The notes beneath the pieces were generated by a model. That model was not told the DNA's origin. It did not search any database and saw only the letters and a program-made list of their open reading frames with translations. A DNA stretch of 64,000 nt from Streptomyces sp. Mut1. Its GTDB lineage: Bacteria; Actinomycetota; Actinomycetes; Streptomycetales; Streptomycetaceae. Numbering within the stretch: position 1 is the stretch's first letter; every line of letters begins with the position of its first letter. A program made the position numbers and the translations under genes. The DNA lies in NCBI RefSeq assembly GCF_030719295.1, contig NZ_CP120997.1, positions 4,847,501-4,911,500 on the forward strand, in the 5' to 3' direction. This document shows positions 61,528 through 64,000 of the stretch, piece after piece.

Positions 61528-61893
61528 GGCGGGGCGCGGGGCCCGGACCGGGCGCGCCCCGCGCAAGGCGCCGAGCGCCCGACGCCGGCCGGGCCCCTGC
61601 GCCGCCCACCGGGCAGGGGCACGCGTGCCGGCCGGGCGTACGCGTGCTGGCCCGGGGCACGCGTGTCGGCACGAGGCACGCCCCGCCCCCGAGCCGGCCC
61701 GCCGGCCCGGGGCACGCGTGTCGGCCCGGGGCGCGCCCAGCGGCCCGGCGCACGCCCACCAGCCCGGCGCACGCCCACCAGCCCGGCGCACGCGTGCCGA
61801 CCCCGCCCCGAGCGCTCGCTCCGCACCCGAGTCGGTTCGCCGGCCGAGCCGCAGAGCCCGCCCCGCGTCCGGCGCCGAGCACCCGTCCCCGGC
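61528..61893. repeat. 366-bp GC-rich repeat spacer between convergent genes
   Basis: No gene is seen. An exact 22-bp direct repeat with core CCCGGGGCACGCGTGTCGG occurs at 61649-61670 and 61704-61725. A 19-bp unit GCCCGGCGCACGCCCACCA occurs twice in tandem at 61743-61780, followed by a 13-bp partial third copy. The first 60 bp are G/C runs able to form several hairpins that may terminate the MocR gene. Confidence 0.75.
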
Positions 61894-63099
61894 TCAGCTG
61901 CGCAGGACCTCGCGCAGCTGCTCCAGACCCCAGTCCAGGTCCTCCTTGCTGATCACCAGGGGCGGTGCGATCCGGATCGTCGAGCCGTGGGTGTCCTTCA
62001 CCAGCACCCGGCGTTCCATCAGCTTCTCGGAGATCTCCCGGCCGGTGCCCCGGTCCGGGTCGATGTCGACGCCGGCCCACAGCCCGCGCCCCCGTACGGC
62101 CTCCACCGCCCCGCCGCCCACCAGCAGGCCCAGCTCGTGGTGGAGATGGTCGCCCAGCTCGGCGGCCCGCTGCTGGTACTCGCCGGTGCGCAGCATGTCG
62201 ATGACCTCAAGGGCCACCGCGCAGGCGAGGGGATTGCCGCCGAACGTCGAGCCGTGCTCCCCGGGCCGGTACACCCCGAGCACCGCCGCCGACGACACCA
62301 CGGCCGACACCGGCACCACGCCGCCGCCGAGCGCCTTGCCGAGCAGGTACATGTCCGGCACGACGCCCTCGTGCTCACAGGCGAAGGTCTTCCCCGTCCG
62401 GCCCAGGCCCGACTGGATCTCGTCGGCGATGAACAGCACGTTCCGCTCGCGGGTCAGCTCCCGGATCCCGGGGAGATAGCCGGGCGGCGGCACCAGGACC
62501 CCCGCCTCGCCCTGGATCGGCTCGATCAGCACCGCCACGGTGTTCTCGGTCATGGCCTCCCGCATCGCGGTGAGATCCCCGTACGGCACGATCTCGAAGC
62601 CGGGCGTGTACGGGCCGAAGTCGGCCCGCGCCTCGGGGTCCGTGGAGAAGCTGACGACGGTGGTCGTGCGGCCGTGGAAGTTGTCGGCGGCGACGATGAT
62701 CTTCGCCATGCCGTCCGGTACGCCCTTGACCCGGTAGCCCCACTTGCGGGCGGTCTTCACGGCCGTCTCCACGGCCTCCGCCCCCGTGTTCATCGGCAGC
62801 ACCATCTCCATGCCGCACAGCTCGGCCAGGCCCGTACAGAAATCGGCGAAGCGGTCGTGGTGGAAGGCGCGCGAGGTGAGCGTCACCCGCTCCAGCTGCG
62901 CCTTCGCGGCGTCGATCAGCCGGCGGTTGCCGTGGCCGAAATTGAGCGCCGAATACCCCGCGAGCATGTCGAGGTAGCGCCGCCCCTCGACATCGGTCAT
63001 CCAGGCCCCGTCCGCCGTGGCGACGACGACGGGCAGCGGGTGGTAGTTGTGCGCACTGTGCGCCTCGGCGGAGGCGATGGCGTTGTCCGTGGTCGACAC
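61894..63099 (-). CDS. rocD: Ornithine aminotransferase
   Basis: A 401-residue PLP enzyme, ornithine-oxo-acid transaminase, making glutamate 5-semialdehyde for arginine/ornithine catabolism. It has the fold-type I signatures NYHPLPVVVATADGAWMTDV, LDMLAGYSALNFGHGN, MNTGAEAVETAVKTARKWGY, FIADEIQSGLGRTGKTFACE and the PLP-lysine motif LLGKALGGGVVPVSA. GTG 63099 is preceded by CGGAGA. Ornithine, rather than acetylornithine or GABA, is suggested by SALNFGHGN and the overall pattern. Confidence 0.93.
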   Translation of the reverse strand: MSTTDNAIASAEAHSAHNYHPLPVVVATADGAWMTDVEGRRYLDMLAGYSALNFGHGNRRLIDAAKAQLERVTLTSRAFHHDRFADFCTGLAELCGMEMVLPMNTGAEAVETAVKTARKWGYRVKGVPDGMAKIIVAADNFHGRTTTVVSFSTDPEARADFGPYTPGFEIVPYGDLTAMREAMTENTVAVLIEPIQGEAGVLVPPPGYLPGIRELTRERNVLFIADEIQSGLGRTGKTFACEHEGVVPDMYLLGKALGGGVVPVSAVVSSAAVLGVYRPGEHGSTFGGNPLACAVALEVIDMLRTGEYQQRAAELGDHLHHELGLLVGGGAVEAVRGRGLWAGVDIDPDRGTGREISEKLMERRVLVKDTHGSTIRIAPPLVISKEDLDWGLEQLREVLRS

Positions 63100-63349
63100 G
63101 GGATCTCCGTTCGGTCGTCGTGCGGTGCGGGCTGGGGTGTGCCCACTTTGTATCGTCGGTCGGATCCCCACCGAGGAAACCTCCACTTCGCGGCGTGCCC
63201 GTGTTTTCCCCTGCCGGGACGCGGGCAGTGCGTGGGCCGATGTCCGGGCCTCCCGCGGTCCCGAGGCCGAAAGGCTTCTTGCGCCTACAGACTGTGCGGG
63301 TAGCGTTACAGCACTCCGCGGTTGGTGATGCGTATGCAAAGGGGGATGC

Positions 63350-63778
63350 ATGTCATTCAGGGAGGACGGGGCGCGGCTCAAGGCGGACGCGGTTCCTCGG
63401 GAGGAGGCGGCGCCGATGCGGCTTGCCTCTGCCGAGCCCGGACCTCTTACCGCCTGGAACACGACCGGCACGGATTTAGGACTGGCGGACGGGCCGATAC
63501 GGACCAAGGCATCCGGAATTCGCACAGCGAGCTCCGAAGCCAATGAGAAGTCGAAGCTCGACGACGCGGAAGCGGTGGGGAGACTGCACTCCGGGTGGTT
63601 CGCCGGCGCCGCGAGCAACGACTGTGTGGCCGCCTGGCAGAGGCATCTGCACGGACTCAGCGACCTTGTCGAGGACGCTGCCGCCGCCTTGACCAAGGCG
63701 ATGGACAGCCAGATCAGCGAAGACGTATCCCTTGCCCAGCGGCTCAGGGCCCAGGCCGACTGGCTGGAGGATGCCTGA
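63350..63778 (+). CDS. Hypothetical protein upstream of a WXG-like gene
   Basis: A 142-residue soluble protein. The last 90 residues are helical with WFAG, AAWQRHL and SDLVEDAAAALTKAM, reminiscent of WXG100/type VII secretion substrates or their partners. The first half is Ala/Glu/Thr-rich and probably disordered. AAAGGGGG precedes the ATG. The stop (TGA) shares its last base with the next start (TGATG), so the two are co-translated. Codon use and local GC are less extreme than in upstream genes. Function not recognised. Confidence 0.7.
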   Translation: MSFREDGARLKADAVPREEAAPMRLASAEPGPLTAWNTTGTDLGLADGPIRTKASGIRTASSEANEKSKLDDAEAVGRLHSGWFAGAASNDCVAAWQRHLHGLSDLVEDAAAALTKAMDSQISEDVSLAQRLRAQADWLEDA

Positions 63779-64000
63779 TGGTCTCGGTCGGTGAACTGAG
63801 CGGCGCCCAGCCCGGCAAGTGGCGAGATGCCGCCGATGACGCCATCGCAGCTGCGAAGCAATGCGAAGGCATCAGCTCCTACGCCCGGGACGAAGTCGCT
63901 TCCACACTCGGACAGTGCTGGGTGGGAGACACCGGGCGCGCGGCACGCGGCCGTTTCGTGAAGCACGCCGACGACTACGAGGCGGCGTCCATGGCGCTGC
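63778..64000 (+). CDS. WXG-like protein, 5' part (continues beyond window)
   Basis: The first 74 codons start MVSVGELSGAQPGKWRDAAD and continue with helical sequence containing CWVGDTGRAARGR, a W-x-G type turn between helices. Together with the coupled upstream gene this suggests a type VII secretion/polymorphic-toxin style pair: the rest of this ORF could carry a toxin or scaffold domain. The 3' end lies outside the window, so product and length are unknown. Confidence 0.6.
   Translation, partial: MVSVGELSGAQPGKWRDAADDAIAAAKQCEGISSYARDEVASTLGQCWVGDTGRAARGRFVKHADDYEAASMAL

Overview
The window is a stretch of high-GC actinobacterial chromosome, almost certainly Streptomyces. The support is the GC-biased third codon positions, frequent GTG starts, ATGA-type gene overlaps, and a gene order of guaA / pcrA / sucCD / purNH / folD / mdh with many Streptomyces-type families between them (LAxTG surface protein, PspC histidine kinase, NlpC/P60 pairs, DUF3017, HTH-DUF2690). 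I see no insertion sequence, prophage, tRNA, rRNA or CRISPR array. It reads as core chromosome, with a WXG-like accessory locus starting at the right edge.

Layout. 0-9.6 kb: the 3' part of glpD, a secreted serine hydrolase, and three tandem Ser/Thr kinase-like membrane proteins, the middle one a pseudokinase. 9.7-16.0 kb: succinate-semialdehyde dehydrogenase, a GMC oxidoreductase with a ferredoxin-like Cys motif, a sortase-anchored surface protein, and chorismate mutase behind an aromatic leader peptide and terminator (probable attenuator). 16.3-21.8 kb: guaA, a methyltransferase, a class II aldolase, a membrane protein and DoxX. 21.7-25.4 kb: a LiaFSR-like envelope-stress set (PspC/LiaF-like protein diverging from a PspC histidine kinase and LuxR regulator). 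25.5-29.2 kb: an acetyltransferase and two NlpC/P60 hydrolases, one under a c-di-AMP (ydaO) riboswitch. 29.5-35.4 kb: pcrA, an M23 peptidase, a lipase-like hydrolase and a B12-binding protein.

36.4-44.4 kb is the most interesting block: DUF5691 and SWIM zinc-finger genes diverging from a MoxR ATPase - DUF5682 - VWA operon. The 128-bp spacer between them carries two back-to-back copies of the LexA-independent (RecA-NDp / PafBC-type) DNA-damage promoter. The minus-strand copy is a full match that would give a leaderless mRNA. The same promoter type sits in front of pcrA in this window. I infer a DNA-damage-inducible ATPase/VWA system.

44.6-58.7 kb is housekeeping: sucCD, an HTH/sigma-like membrane fusion, DUF6350, purN-purH, an RDD protein, folD-DUF3017, an HTH-DUF2690 protein and mdh. 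58.8-64 kb holds a PEP-mutase-like enzyme, an AhpD-like protein diverging from a MocR regulator, ornithine aminotransferase and the start of a WXG-like gene pair. The long gaps between convergent genes (15.3, 35.4-36.4 and 61.5-61.9 kb, and a short one at 1.1 kb) hold degenerate tandem repeats rather than genes. All functions are inferred from motifs and family knowledge read by eye; no database search was run.
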